A stretch of 64,000 bases of DNA from Larus michahellis (Eukaryota > Chordata > Aves > Charadriiformes > Laridae), in contig NC_133906.1 in assembly GCF_964199755.1 (NCBI RefSeq), positions 15,721,378 to 15,785,377 on the forward strand, read 5' to 3'. Shown here in pieces: positions 35,130-48,740 of the stretch. Position 1 is the stretch's first letter, and the number at the start of each line of letters is the position of its first letter. The notes below the pieces were generated by a model that did not search any database, was not told the origin of the DNA, and saw nothing but the letters and a program-made list of their open reading frames with translations. The position numbers were made by a program, and so were the translations under genes.

Positions 35130-37639
35130 TCAACAGAGGCTGTATCCAAATTTTTCCAGCCAATCAGGAAATTTGTGTGGCCTTTTGCTTGCAGATCCAG
35201 ACCAACAGCAAGTCCTGACGGCAGCCCTCGAGGTGTACCTCCAGCCTGGCTAATTGGCGGTGTAGAGGTTCCAAACTATTTAGCAATAGCAGCTAAGTGG
35301 GTTTGTTTACAACGAAACCATGAATATTAAAGCCAAATTTTCAGGACAATTTGTAACTATTCCTGCCTGTTGCACAATCCTGAAATGTAGCAAGATTACT
35401 TGGGTGGAGAAGGGGAAAAGAATTTAAATGAACTTTAAAAAAAAAATAAATATCTGGGCAGATGGATACCTTGCCCTCCCACCGTGGCTGCCGTTTCATG
35501 GAAAGAAATTCATCCAGGTGGACACAGCTCGGTGCCACGCATCACACCCGGCCTCATGCTGGAGAAATCTGATTAGGCAACCCGTGAAGTGAGACCTTTG
35601 TACCCCGTTTTTATTAGCCAACTTCATTACAGCATCCCAGATATTGCCATGTTGCTGCTGCTGAACCTTCAGCATCAACAGTGGGAGAGACACATGTTTA
35701 CAATCTTCACTGTCCCTGAACAGAAAATATTATAAACCCTGTAATATTGTGGCTGAGCAAAATTACAGGAAATTGAAGAAGAGGAGAACGCTGGAGCACA
35801 GACAAGGCCACCGCGAGTGTTGTTTCTGGGAAGGGAGGGAATGTGATGTCCTGGTTTACAGCCAGGAGCTGGAAGTTGTTTGTCTAGAAGACTCTTTGGC
35901 CGCCTGGTCTGTGCCGCTGGAAGCCACTGAGTGTTTTGTTTCTCTGTGCAATTCAAAACTGAGAGCCCAGGTTAGATACGGCTTTGGGTCGGGGCTCTCA
36001 GCGAGGATGCCATGTCCTCGCTGTCTCTCTTTGGTGGCACTAGGTGGGTGAAGACTGGTCTTACATCCCAAAACAGAACCAGGGGCAGTTCTGCTGCACA
36101 GGATTCAAACCCCACCTTTGCTGGAGATGAAAACATCAGCTGCCGGTGGATGCTGCTGAAGAGAAGTTGTACTTCATGGGAAAAGAAAGTGATCCCATCA
36201 GGATGTCTTCCAGACACGCGTGCCGCCTTCTCCTTACCCCTTCTACCAGTGAAGTGTCATCCAACTATGTCACTTGTGTCTGTCGCATAGTCACAGTGAC
36301 AGGGCAACAGCTTGAAGAAAGCCACCACCTGAACCCAGCGGAAGCCTGGCTGGAGTGGGCTTCACGGCCTGGTGGAGACCATGCGAGATGTTTCAACTCC
36401 AGACAAATTGGCAAGACAAGGAGGAGAGTCATGCCGGTCCTGCTACACGAGGGCTTTTAAACCCACCGCTGCCTTCCCCCACCCTCTGCTCCCCGTCAAT
36501 CCCCCCCGATTTTTTCTCCGGAAGAAACACTCCTGGTTTCCCATTTTCCTGCTCATCAGATGTTATATGTAGGGGGGGAAAAAAACTATTTGACGGTAAT
36601 ACTTTGAAACGACATGTTCCAACAGAGCATGTAGGGGAAAAAATATGACAATACCTATCTCTCTCTGCAATGCTTCTTGTGCCCAGGGCTCAGCTAAACC
36701 AGATAAAATTGCATTATCTTAAACTCATTTTGTTAATTGCTAATTTTGTTAGAGACCTAGCAATCAAGATCAAAGAGGAGAAAAGAATGAGTGCATTTCC
36801 TCAGAAGCTCAGAAAATAAGATTTTTTTTTTTGCCTAATTCTGTTTGTCATACTTATCCCGAAGGCTGGGTACTTTCTCAGTTTCAAGCTGCAGACTCGG
36901 TTCAGTGCAGCGGAGGTGAACGTAACATCGAGAGATCCAACAGGAAAACCCACCAGCTTCAAGGGCATTCTTCAAACACAACAATAAGGTCTCTTGGCCA
37001 TCGGCACCTGCCATCTCTGATGTTTCCCTGATTCATGGGAGCAGCCACAGCAGCTAACTTCTGCTTATGTCCTAAATTTAGTGGTGTCACCAATACACTT
37101 GGCTGTGTAGGCTGGAGAAAATGTGCACCTGCTCTTGTGTCACACTGGGAAATTTGGGTTAAGAGCTTTTTGGAAATCTGGATTCCCAGGTTGGATATTG
37201 GTTTCTCCAGGGTTTTTTAACAATCTGATGCCTTGCTGCCTTTGGCGTGTGGAGGATGGGAAGACTGCAACAGTCTGCAAAGCATGGCTCCCTGCACCCC
37301 TCTGTGACATTTTTTGCCTTTGTTTTGATTTTGCTAGCTGAGTTGACAAGTTTTTGCAGAGCTAATTGAGTGAATTAAACATGGTAAGACTAAATTGTTT
37401 GCTGACATATTACATTATATCCTGAGATACAGATCAGAGAGGTAAAGGGTGATTCATGTAGATTTTGTGTGAACTGTGCAAGAGCAGCGGATGCGTCTCT
37501 CACCTTCTCTGTGCCCACCACACTGCATTTCATGGGGGTTACAGCCTTATTGTCTGTCTGAAGAACATCTCAAGGACTGAAGCAATGCATCGATGCATGT
37601 AACCTACCAGTTTCTTCACATTTTGCTTGTTGCTAGCTG
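35130..37639. other. No recognised gene upstream of LECT2
   Basis: About 2.5 kb of mixed composition. Open frames reach about 100 codons but show no signal peptide, domain or splice pattern I can support. Confidence 0.55.
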
Positions 37640-38357
37640 TGGCACAAAACAATCTGGGTGGAGAATGGCTGGAGAGCAGCCCTGAGGAGAAGGACTTACT
37701 TGGGGGGTGTTGGTGGATGAGAAGCTCAACATGAGCCAGCGACATGCGTTGGCAGCCCAGAAACCCCCCACAGCCTGGGCTGCATCCCCAGCAGCGTGGG
37801 CAGCAGGGCGAGGGGGGGATTCTGCCCCTCTGCTCCGCTCTGGGGAGACCCCCCTGCAGTGCTGCCTCCAGCTCTGGGGCACCAACAGCAGAAGGACACG
37901 GAGCTGTTGGAGCGGGGCCAGAGGAGGCTACAGAGATGCTGGGAGGGCTGGAGCCCCTCTGCTGTGAGGACAGGCTGAGAGAGCTGGGGGGTTCAGCCTG
38001 GAGAAGAGAAGGCTCCGAGGAGAGCTTGGAGCCCCTTCCAGTCCCTAAAGGGGCTCCAGGAAAGCTGGGAAGGGACTCTGGAGCAGGGAGGGGAGCCATG
38101 GGATGAGGGGGAACAGTTTTAAACTGAAAAAGGGGAGATTTAGATATCAGGGAGAAATTCTCTGCTGTGAGGGTGATGAGCCTGTGGCCCAGGTTGCCCA
38201 GAGAAGCTGTGGCTGCCCCATCCCTGGAGGGGTTCAAGGCCAGGTTGGACGGGGCTTGGAGCAACCTGGTGTGGTGGGAGGTGTCCCTCCCCAGGGCAGG
38301 GGGTGGGAGTGGGTGGTCTTTCAGGTCCCTTCCAACCCAAACCATTCTATGATTCTT
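37640..38357 (+). mobile_element. CR1 LINE, 5'-truncated, plus orientation
   Basis: The left part matches the C-terminal end of the CR1 reverse-transcriptase ORF (GTGTTGGTGGATGAGAAGCT, then a block like CTCTGCTCCGCTCTGG). It then continues through the 3' region (GTTGCCCAGAGAAGCTGTGG) to the end CCATTCTATGATTCT, the avian CR1 terminus. The ORF part is broken by small insertions and deletions, so this is a dead copy. The 268-codon open frame on the opposite strand is a by-product of its composition. Confidence 0.88.
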
Positions 38358-41300
38358 TGCAGAAAAACCAGTCGCAGAAAGGTGGCAGCGATGGGCAGTT
38401 CCTTAATTTTGCATTGATGGCAGGTGTGTGGAAGAGTTAAAGCAGCACAGGGGGAGCAAAACTAAGGGTAGAGCCTGTGTGATGCAGGCAGCGAAGGGCT
38501 CCTACAGTGGGGAGGAGATGGAGGATACCGTGTGGGAGGTAAGTGAGGCAGGACAGGGCTTTTCCTCATCTCACGTGGTGCTGGGAGCCACTGGGAAACA
38601 GAGGTAAAATGTGTGTGTGGGGAAGGCAATCCTCTTTACTGGTAGCTGCAGAGCCTAGATAGCATGGATGTCTGGAGGGGAAAAAAAAATACAAAAAAAT
38701 CCCAAACACTGCAGCTTTGTAGGCTTTGCAGGACACCCTGTGGTTTCTGAATACCCACTGTGCTGTGTTTGGGGGTAACGCCGGGGGAGGTGGGCGTCTT
38801 GCAAAGGGGTGAATAAGTAGCAAACTTTTAAACTACTCATATGCAAGTAAGTACCACAGTGCAATCAAATTAAATGTAATTCAAGCAAGATTAAATTTAA
38901 AAGACAATGGCATTAAATCCTAGCTCCGAAACTCATCGAACTCACTAAAAGCAATTTCCAAAATTGTAACCATGCTGGGATCTAATAAAGTTTTCATTAA
39001 AGGGGAAGTGTTCGACTCAGCCTGTCGTTTACCAAAATGGGTTTTTTTTTCCCCTGTTAGGGAAGGGATGTAAGTAGCTGTCATAGTTTCCTTTCTGTTT
39101 TACCAAGTACCAGGGCATAACCGAGTTTGTTGGCAATGCTCTAAAGGCTGTGAATTCTCAGCCCAACTAATTTATGCTAAAAATGCTCTTTGCTCCTCCG
39201 TCCCACCCCTTGAATTTTGAGCTTTTTGGTAACTCGGGCACAGGAAGCTCACAGCCTGCTTTGGTTTTTGCTTTACTGGAATTACCCAGTGTATAAACCC
39301 AAAAGACAGGAGCCTTCTCATTTTCTTCTGTTCATCACTTAGTACAACCTGAAACACCTAAATACGCTTAAAAGACCTTCAGATTAAAATAGAGCAAAAT
39401 CCCTGAGTACGGGTAGATTGCAGTAAAGATGAGAGGGCAGTTTGGTTACCTAAATGTCAGGTTTTGGAAATATCCAGGTTTTGCAAGATACTAGTTTAAT
39501 TTCTAACATGAAATTAAGGGAAGTAAGTCCCAAGGCATGGTACTGCAGATGTCTAGTATCAGCATCTTATTTTCCTTCTCTTTTTTGGTGGTGGCAACAT
39601 TCAAGGAGGTGACGAGCTGTAATCCCACGTGCCAGCACACTTTCCCCTTGCTGCGCTGGGTTGTGTTGCCCAAGTTTCCTAGGGATTGCCAAGTGAACGA
39701 GAGAGGGTCTGATTTAGTCAAAAAGCTGTCTATGTGGATAACAACTTATTGCTTCTGTTAATTATGCTTATAAAAAGAATAAATTGGAAGAACAGAGCAT
39801 TTTAGAGAGCACTCTAGTGTCCAAAAGCAGCTGTTTCATCTGCCTCCCCTTCCCTGACAACATCTTGGACCTTTGAAGAAATAGGAACTAGTTTATCACC
39901 AAAAACATTTTTTTTTATTATTTTTTGGTTTTTTTAGGAGGAAACACTCTTGTTGTTAGCACGTAATGGATTCCTGAAATGCAGCATCCAGCTGGTGTAA
40001 AGGGCACTGAGGGAAAGGAAGGTAATGAAACCCAATTTAACTAATGAGTGTAATTTAGAGAGAGACTTTATTGCAGAATTTCACCGGAAATAGTTTAGAA
40101 ACATTCAGCCTGTGGAAAAGAAGGGTTTTGTGGTTCCTCAAAAAAGCCTTGCTTCAATCTGTAGAAACACATAGTGGGTTTTTTTATTAGTTAATGTGAG
40201 CAACTGAAGATGCTGTGTGCAATCATGAGAACACACTTGTCCCTCCAGCGCTCCCCCGGCTGATGCAGAGCCGCCTCCGGGCTCTCCCAGGAGATGCCCC
40301 TCCAAACCCAGGCAAGGTGCCGTTTGTGGGGGGTTGCGCCCAGTATTTAATTTAGTCCGTCGTTAGCTTTAAAACCCGCAGTTTACTGTGCACAGCTGCC
40401 TGTTGGCTCTTGCAGAAAGCAATTTCTTTGGGGTCCCGGGTCCCTGTCAGCATGGCGGCGTGCAATGGGTCCGTTCCCCCGCGCTGTGCTGCATCGGCCC
40501 CGAGATGCCCCTTGTGTTCCAGGGAAACGGTCACCCTCTGTGTATTCTCCGTCGGTGGCCTGGTCTCTGTTCTTGTCAGAAATCTTGCTGGATTTGGCAG
40601 TATTTGAGGTTGTTTTTTTTTTCCTTCCGAAAGACCTACTGAGCGAGAGCTTGTCTTGGCACAGCCGGGCTCATCCAGAAGCCTGTGGAAACCTGGTCCA
40701 GCCAGGTCTTGGCTTTGGACACCTGAGAAACAGGGGAGGACCAGGGAAGGGCAGCACTGCGCCTCCAAAGAATCCAGGCGTTCGTCAGCTGAACTGGACT
40801 GTGCTGGGGAAGGTGGCCATGGCTGGGCTGCCACTGCCCTCTGATGGAAAGCAGGCGCACGCAGTCCTGCCGAGTCCTTCCTCATCTCCCTGCATCTTCA
40901 TATCGGCGTGTAGAGAGAGAAAATGTCCCTGTGAGTGTGTATATTTGCCACCTGCACTGCTCTTTCTCAGGTTAGGGGAAGCTCAGTCCCAGTGCTGGCG
41001 TTTATGGGGATGCTCATCAGCATCTGCCCATTGGGACTGGGATGAACTGGTGTGTGTCCCCACTGGCTGCTCAGATGCCCCGTGATTCTTTTTTCTTTCT
41101 TTTTCTGCTTTACATATGCAGTCCCTCCCACGCCCGTGTGTTAAGGATGAGGTGTGTAGTGCAGAATGAGTCCCTTACCTCCCCCGGGGACGTGCTCTTT
41201 ATCTGACCTGAAATGCTGACCTGGTGGCTGCATTTAGCAGAGGTTTGTGGGCAGAAGTGGAAAAGTTGCTTTGCTTTTCCTTCATTGCACATCTACGTGC

Positions 41301-44300
41301 TCCTGTAGCACCCACCATCCAGGGCCGTGCTTTCATTTGGAAAAAGGAAGAGAGAGATTTATCTCACCAGGAATAGTTTAATTTGAAATCCACAGCCCCT
41401 TGTGGTGCCCAGGATCCCAGATCTCCCCTGTCCAGGTATTCCAGCTTCCAGGATCAGCTCACAAACAGCTTCTCAGTACTTCGGCATTAGCAGCAGAGAG
41501 AACTGCAATATAAAGATGACTATAAAAATAAGTGATACAGCCGTTGTGGTGTTTGTTACTCCTTCGTGTTCAGCAGATTTTCTTTTACAGTTTAAGAGTT
41601 GTTGTTGTTGGATTTTAAAAAGCTGCAGACAGAAAATGTGGTGCAGGAGTGGAGGCTGGTTTTGCTGATAGGCAAAGGCAGATGCCGCCTATCGCCCTTA
41701 CCTTGGGGCTGGCAGAGCCCTGCCCTCGCTAAAATAAAGACTGTGTGGGAATGGCTCCTTGGCAGGTCTCTGAACGGAAACCATATAATTATAAACCACT
41801 GTCTAGCCTAAAGTACTGCTAAGTGTTTAAGCTATCGTATTTCCACAGCTCGTTCAAGGGTATTTTTAGTGTTGGTGGAAAAAGTTGCTGACTCTAGGTC
41901 AAGTAATCCCTCCTAAAGTCTATGGTCCTGATTCGGGAAAATTAACCATTTGCTTAAATGTTATGATGAAACCTCTCTCCCTTCTTCTGCCTTTCCATGG
42001 AAGAGGGTTGGGCCTGGAGTATAGGCATGGAGAAAGGAGACCGGCTTGCCTTAACGTTCGAAGTAGAAAAGTCTGCTACTGCTAAAACGTAAATATTTGT
42101 CTAAATATCATTTGCCTGACATACTTCCATTGCACACGCCTGTCTTTGCCCGAGTATAGGCAAGCAGCAGAAGAACTGCTTCCATTGGCAGTGCCTTGGC
42201 CAAGGCTGTTCATGGCTGTGCAGCAGAGCTGGCTCAAAAGCCTTGGATTTGTTTGTTTTTAACATAAGTCTCTCTGTAATGATGGGAAGGCATCATTAAA
42301 CTGTCGCTCACCCAGCAAAGAAAAAAGCCAGAAGCTGGAAGTTTGCACGTTATTTGTTATCTTGTTTGTGTGTTTGGAGATTTAGCGCTCCATGGTCAAG
42401 GCTGATGGTCCCTGTCACCACTCTGGTCCCTCGTGCTCGGGGCTGTGTGAAAGCCCACCGAAGGAGATCTGTGCACAGGGTGAATGGGCTGGGCCTGCAG
42501 GAGGGTGAAGGCAGCAGGGAGACCGCGTTGGCCAGCACCATGGGTGGAAGGCTTAGCCTGCTTTTTCATAGGTGTCATGGAGGAGCAGACCTCCAGGGGA
42601 CGTCTGAGGAGGGTTGTTGGGTGATGGGGAAGAGGTCTTCTGCACACAGCCAAGCAGGGGACAGGGCAGGGGACCGGCTGGAGAGTTTGCTGTTGGCAGG
42701 GGAGGCGAGCAGTGCTGGCAGATTGGAGGTGGGCACTGATGGCTTGACAGCACGTGGGAGATGGCCAGTGCAGGGATGAGCTGTGAAGAGCGTTGAGATG
42801 GAGATGAATTGACATGTTTGACATGACAGAGGGGGAGCTGTGGAGAGAAGAGTGATGTGGTTATGTTGACAAGCCAGAAAATGAGCCCAGGCTGCTCTGA
42901 GTAAGAAGACATCCTACCTCAGAGCTGCAAACACTGACACCAGAGTGGACTATTGAGGTCACCCAAATTAGTTCTAGTATAAACTAGAAAAATTATCCCA
43001 TTTAATTTAAACGCTGCCAATGAGTATCCAGCAGCATTCTTTCTTCTGGGTGACTAACCTCAGAGTCAAGGACATGAGCATGTCCAGGGTCTCCCTTGAT
43101 GCATTTGAGGTGTCTCAGCTGCTTTGTGATGCCTTAAATGCCCCTTCCAGTGGTCTGAGGCCCCCGCTGTTGCCTGTGTACTTCAGGTTAGGAAACTGCT
43201 GCACCATTAAGAGAGGGTTCGTAATAAAACCTCCTCCTTGTGCCATTAAATCCACAGTTCATTCCTTGCCCTTGTATTTTATCGCTTGGGTTGCTGATAA
43301 CTTTCCTGTATAGCTTCTCTCGGAAAACAGTCTTTCCTGCTATGCATTTCCTTCTGTTGGTGCATGAGGGTTAACTAAAACCTCCCTAGGCTTTGTTGCT
43401 TTGATGCAATGAAGACTAGGGAAGCTTTTTTTCTTTTTCCCCTTTTAAGAAACAATCAAGTGTCTGCAGGTAGTCTGCACGCTCCCGCAGCTCTGATAAG
43501 AAATTCCTACTTGTTTGCAAGGTCTTTCTTGGACACACAGCTTTGGTTTAGTTGGTTGTACTGTGAAATGTGGGAGACCTGTGGCTCTGGAAAACCTCAC
43601 GGACTAATGGTTTGTTATGGATAACCTGGAGCATTTTATCTCAGGCCATGGTTATCCAGCTCAGGAGCTGGATGATGCTTCACAGTTTTGTTGCGTTGCT
43701 CCTCAGAAGTAGACCATGTCCCACCAAGATGTGGGGTGAGTCCACACAGGGATGTGCATCCCCAAAACCGTTTGCTCCTGGATGCTGCTGCAAGGCTATC
43801 CCCTGAGCCGCTCTCAGTGATACTTAGGCTAAAAGATGCTCAATTTCAATTGTTGCTGGAAGCAAAATTGTCAGCTGCCCATTCATTGTAGTCATGCCTG
43901 ATGCTACATGTATTCAGTCCTGGTGCCTAGAACACAATTTGCACCGCTGGTCGTCTCTTAACTGGGATGAAAAATGCTTTGAGCCATGCTGTGGTTTCAT
44001 CTGTGCTGTACAATTGGAAAGACATTTTCAGGAAAAATTAAATTCTCTTGTACAGGACAACGTCTGATGTGTGCAGCTTGCCTAAAGTTTGTCTGAAGGA
44101 CTCCTCGCGGCAGTGTCCGGCAGAGGGTGCAGTGGTTTCTCCTGTCTGCACAGCTGTTTTCCAGGGAAAGGATATCTTCATCACTGACTTTGGTGGGTTT
44201 GGGGTTTTGTTTTTGTTATTTATTTATTTATTTTCGAGGAAAAAAGAGATTGCAGGGGCCTTTTGCAGTCTGAAACCTGAAATTATTTAATGCCCATATC

Positions 44301-46452
44301 AAAAACAACATCTACGTAATTTTAGAGAAAAGTATAGCAGTATTATAATTCATTCAGAAAACACTCTCTGATATCCAACTATGTGAACCATTTGTTGATA
44401 GGCAACAGACAGGATGTTTATAAGTGTCCTTTTATATTTAATTTTATATGCTTTTATGAAGGCTTTACATATCAAATTGTCTTAGGGTTGTTAAAATTTT
44501 GTAATGCCTTCTGTGGTGTGCTGTTCCCAGTGTTCGTAGCGAGGGCAGGGTATTGCTTTCCCCACGTTACGAGTTCTCAGTGTCACAGATGCCAAGGGAG
44601 AGCATTAGCTGAGGGATCATTTGAATCTTTAGCCTCTTGCTTTCAAAATGCAAATACTGCACAAGATTAGCTCTCCTTTATGCCAGGTACAAAAACTTTC
44701 CCAGTGCTCAATGTCTGCCCCTTCCAGTGCGTGTGTGAACTGACACGAGCTTTTCCTCCTGGAATCACATGCTTTAAAAACTACCCACCGATACGCAAAA
44801 TTGGGCAGGAGAAACTTGATATTACAATTATGAAGCTCTCCTTTGTAGGACCAGGTTCAGAAGTCGCTTGGTTACGATCATTATATCAACCAGTCGTGAA
44901 TAATTGCCACCGAGGGTCAGCCAAACAGCGCCGGGGAATTGCCAGGGATCAAGCGGTTGCTTTGGCCAGCAAAGTCTTAAACCAAACAAAACACCCAAAC
45001 ACTGGTCCTAAAAAAAAAAAAAAAAAAAAAGCCGGCGGGCGTTTTGCCCCTGCTTGGGCAGAAGCAGCGCTGGTGTGAGCTGGGCAGCCTCGCTACGTGC
45101 TGGCCCAGGCACGCTGCTGCCTTTGTACGCCGGCGCCCGGTGAAAAGGGACAGAGGATAATTTCACTAGATTACAGACCGGGGCTTGATGCTGAAGGCTG
45201 AGTTGATCAGGGCCTCGTTATTCTCGTAGCAGTGGGCTTTTGTACCGAGTTCACCCACTGGCAAGCAGTGCGACACGAGTGCCAAGTCTCCAGGAGGTTC
45301 CCAACCCCTTGGTAGCGGTGTGGGGATTTATTTATTTTATAGCGCCAGTTATGATTGACAGAAATTGGCATGGGGATAATGAGGACTGCTGCAAAAAATG
45401 ATCTGAGGGTTTGCAAAATCTGCTCTTTGCAAACATCCAGCATGTAAACTGCACATCTCAAATGGGACGGGGCTTTCGCGGTCTCTTTAAGACCTGGAGC
45501 ATTGCAATTCAGCGCAGCCTAATTGGATTCAGCCTCTTAATTCAAGTCTATATTCTCTTCGTAATGAGCTACAGATCTTACGAAGATTATTGACGGGATA
45601 TTGGTGAGTGTGTTGGGAGCGACGTGCCAAATGTATTCCTTTTATAAAGGAAGAGAGAGCCAAGACCTCGGCAACGCTGCACGCTGGCTGCACCCAGGCA
45701 GAGCACCCCTCATCGCCTCGGCTGCTCTAACAGCCGTGTGCATTAATCTAATGAGGGCCAAAAAGTGATCTAATTCCTGCAGAAGCTGCCCTGAGCAATT
45801 CAGCTCCCATATTCAGACCTGCCGCTCCCACTGACATCTTAGTCTGGGTACAGCCTGGGACCACGCGCTCTCCAGCTCGTGGCTGTGTGATTTATCTCCT
45901 TATTTTGAGCTCCCTCTAGACATCACTTAAGGGCTTGCTAGTGTGTTTGAAAAGCCTATTATTTCTCTAAAAGGACAAAATTGCCTCATTTAAATGTGAC
46001 ACTTCTTTGTGTTTATACGTGCCAACATGATCCCTGTTGTTACGCTAGGATTTGGACACCTTCCACTGAACCTGCTCCGATGCGTTGGGCTCAGACGGTC
46101 TTGCTGCAAGTAAGAAGCACAAATTCAGCAGCTCCTTGACATGGTTCTCCTGGTAGAAAGAGAAAATGAGTCATTTCTACTTCCTCCTTTCCTTCCCAAT
46201 GAAAGGGCTGAGAAATTGGGTGAAGTTTCCACATCTCTGAAAGAGGAAACCAGCCAGATGCTGGTCAGTATTCCTGCTTCCCCATTACTTGTGCTATGCG
46301 TCAAAGCTGACCCAATAGGAAATGGCAGTATTTTCATTTTTGATATTTATTTCTCTGTAGGAAGGCTGTGAGCCCTCCCTTTGCTGTTAAAGATGTCCCA
46401 GAAAGTTGTGGCAGAGCAGAACGGAGGAACCTGATCTCTGTAGGAAGATTGC
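38358..46452. other. About 8 kb without a recognised gene, between two CR1 copies
   Basis: Unique DNA with GC-richer patches (about 40.4-41.1 kb, 42.3-42.9 kb) that produce overlapping open frames on both strands. None has a recognisable domain. I see no rRNA, tRNA or exon series. Confidence 0.5.
45010..45030. repeat. Poly(A) tract, 21 nt
   Basis: An uninterrupted A run. No retroposed gene body or target-site duplication is recognisable next to it. Confidence 0.9.
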
Positions 46453-46715
46453 ATCATAGAATGGTTTGGGTTGGAAGGGACCTTAAAGACCATCCAGTGC
46501 CACCCCCTGCCCTGGGCAGGGACACCTCCCACCACACCAGGTTGCTCCAAGCCCCGTCCAACCTGGCCTTGAACCCCTCCAGGGATGGGGCAGCCACAGC
46601 TTCTCTGGGCAACCTGGGCCAGGGGCTCACCGCCCTCACAGCAAAGAATTTCTGCCTCACATCTCATCTCAGTCTCCCCTCTTCCAGTTTAAAGCCATTC
46701 CCCCTCATATCATAG
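46453..46715 (-). mobile_element. CR1 LINE 3' fragment, minus orientation
   Basis: It starts with CATAGAATGGTTTGGGTTGG, the reverse complement of the CR1 3' end. It then follows the element backwards through the GTTGCTCCAAGCCCCGTCC and AGCTTCTCTGGGCAACCTGG blocks to the AGTTTAAAGCCATTCCCCCT block. It is about 260 bp, a short 5'-truncated copy, and closely related to the copy at 37.6-38.4 kb. Confidence 0.9.
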
Positions 46716-47967
46716 CTACACTCCCTGATTCCCTGATTGAAGCAGGTTGGTATGAATTGATGGGGAGGGTAAAATGAGATAATTTCACCCATTTCTCAAA
46801 TTAAATGCTTGTTTTCCTTCTGCCTTGCCTCCCATGACCCCTGAGTTCAGAGAGGAGCCAAGGTGAGTGTGTGCCTCAGCAACTCTGTTTCAGCAAAAGC
46901 CCCACGGGATGCTTTGTATGATTTGAGCTCTGATGCTGTTTCCAATGGGAGAAGGAACCAAAAAGCATATGAAGACCCCTGAGAAACCTTTCTGCGAGAT
47001 TTCTTACAGTCTTGAGGAAACTCAGAATCTTATTCAGACACGGGGGAAGAGGAGGGGAGTTGTTAGGGCTCTTCTTCAATGAACTGGAGGTGTGAGTTTG
47101 CCCTGGGCAAAAGGCTGCCCACGCACAGCTTGGGTGATAAACCGTCCGGAATAACCTTCAGCCAACTCTTGCCGGTAATTAAAAGGTGACTAATTAGTAC
47201 TCGTAGGTTAGAGTCCATAGTGGGTATTTCCCTAATGACCAAAGCAAGCTGAAGCCATGGTGTGCAAGCGTGCCAACCAAGCTGCAACCGAGCTCAATGT
47301 GCTTCCTAGCAAAAAATTTAAATCGTAACTTAACTGTATGTATTTTCTTCAAAAATGATGAAGCAATGTTTTCCTACTGAAATGTTATTCCACCCTCCCT
47401 GCAAGCCAGCCTTCGTTTTTATTCTCTTTGAAAAACGTACATCTCATTTCAGTTCTGTCTCTGTCCTGGTCTCAATCTTTTGCATTTGCAGTTAATTTCC
47501 TACTTCAAAGAAAAACAGAAAAGTCTTTGATTTACTAGATTGGCTAAATTCAATATCTTTCCCAGAAACAGTGGCTCAGTGTTTCCTAACAATAAGTTCA
47601 AATGTTTGAATGATATAATTTCCTCGCTTCTGACACTCATCAAAATCAGTATATTCTATCCAATTTGGTCTCCTTCATATTCCCGTGGCAAGCTTAGCAT
47701 AAATTTTATCCACTTTAAACAATACTTGTGTTTGCCACACAGTGTCCTAAAGCTGCAAGGTTTGATTCGTGATACGAATAACATGCACAGTTGGACACCT
47801 ACATTAAGTATGTATGATGAGATCACTTCCAGTAAAACCTTGAAATGCAGTAATGTGAAAAACATCTGGTTGTTGTGCGTTTGATTTAAAGTTGGAAGTC
47901 TTGGACAAAGGGACTATACATTTATTAATGAGTTCTCTGCTTTATGGAGGTTTCCATGCAATTTACT

Positions 47968-48069
47968 CATTAGACTTCAAAAGCAGGAAATTATACCACC
48001 GCTTGATTGAAATTAGCTTATTAGACATCAAAAGTAGGAAAATATATGATCTCTTGGTGAAATTAATTA
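47968..48069. repeat. Degenerate 51-bp tandem duplication, two copies
   Basis: Copy one begins CATTAGACTTCAAAAGCAGG at 47968 and copy two begins TATTAGACATCAAAAGTAGG at 48019. Identity is about 75-80% by eye, with a small indel near the ends (GATTGAAATTAG against GGTGAAATTAAT). Confidence 0.7.
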
Positions 48070-48156
48070 TTGCATTAGGTTGTGGGTTTTTTTAAAAAAT
48101 CCTCTGAATTTAACATAGCAGTTCCCTCCTATGAACCCACCACTGATGAAATAGGC

Positions 48157-48171
48157 GTGTGTGTGTGTGTT
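48157..48171. repeat. (GT)n microsatellite
   Basis: About seven GT units. Confidence 0.85.
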
Positions 48172-48704
48172 TATGCACATGTGTGCCAAAAATGAAATGG
48201 GGAAAAAGATTTGGCTGTTGGGATTTGGCCACACAAAGCCGTCTTGATTCCTTAGCCGGGGACGCTGGTATGTGTCAAGGGGTAAGGCCGGAAGAGGGGC
48301 TCCAGGGGTTCCCATGGCACAATCCTGTGTCCCATGCCAAATGTTTAAAGCTGTGTGGGGTGCCTACGTGTTGTCTCTTGCCCAGAGCAAGGAGAAGCAA
48401 GGTACCACCTCTCCCATCACCTCTCGCCTGGGTTGGTCCCTTCCATCACCTTTGTGGCCCCGGCAGGGACCGGCGCGGGGCTCGGCTGCAGCCCGCTGCT
48501 CCGGGCAGTCACGCGGGAACAGCTTGGTGTCTGCGTCTCCCCAGCAAAAATGTACAGTATGTTTGAGGCGTATCGGTAGCGAGCCCTGGTAACCATGGAA
48601 ACCCAGCTGTTTAGCAAATTGTAGCGAGGAAAATTCAACCGAGATGGCCAAGGGGATGAATTAGAGCTGCCCCTTGGCAGGCGTGGCATAGAATCTAATG
48701 GGGG

Positions 48705-48740
48705 TTTTCTTTTTTTTTTCTTTTTTTTTTTTTTAAAAAA
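48705..48740. repeat. T-rich tract ending in an A run
   Basis: T runs are broken by single C residues, then followed by six A. Confidence 0.85.

Noticed and set aside
37539-38345. 268-codon open frame on the minus strand
   Set aside because: It is the antisense of the CR1 LINE copy at 37.6-38.4 kb; its openness follows from the repeat's composition.
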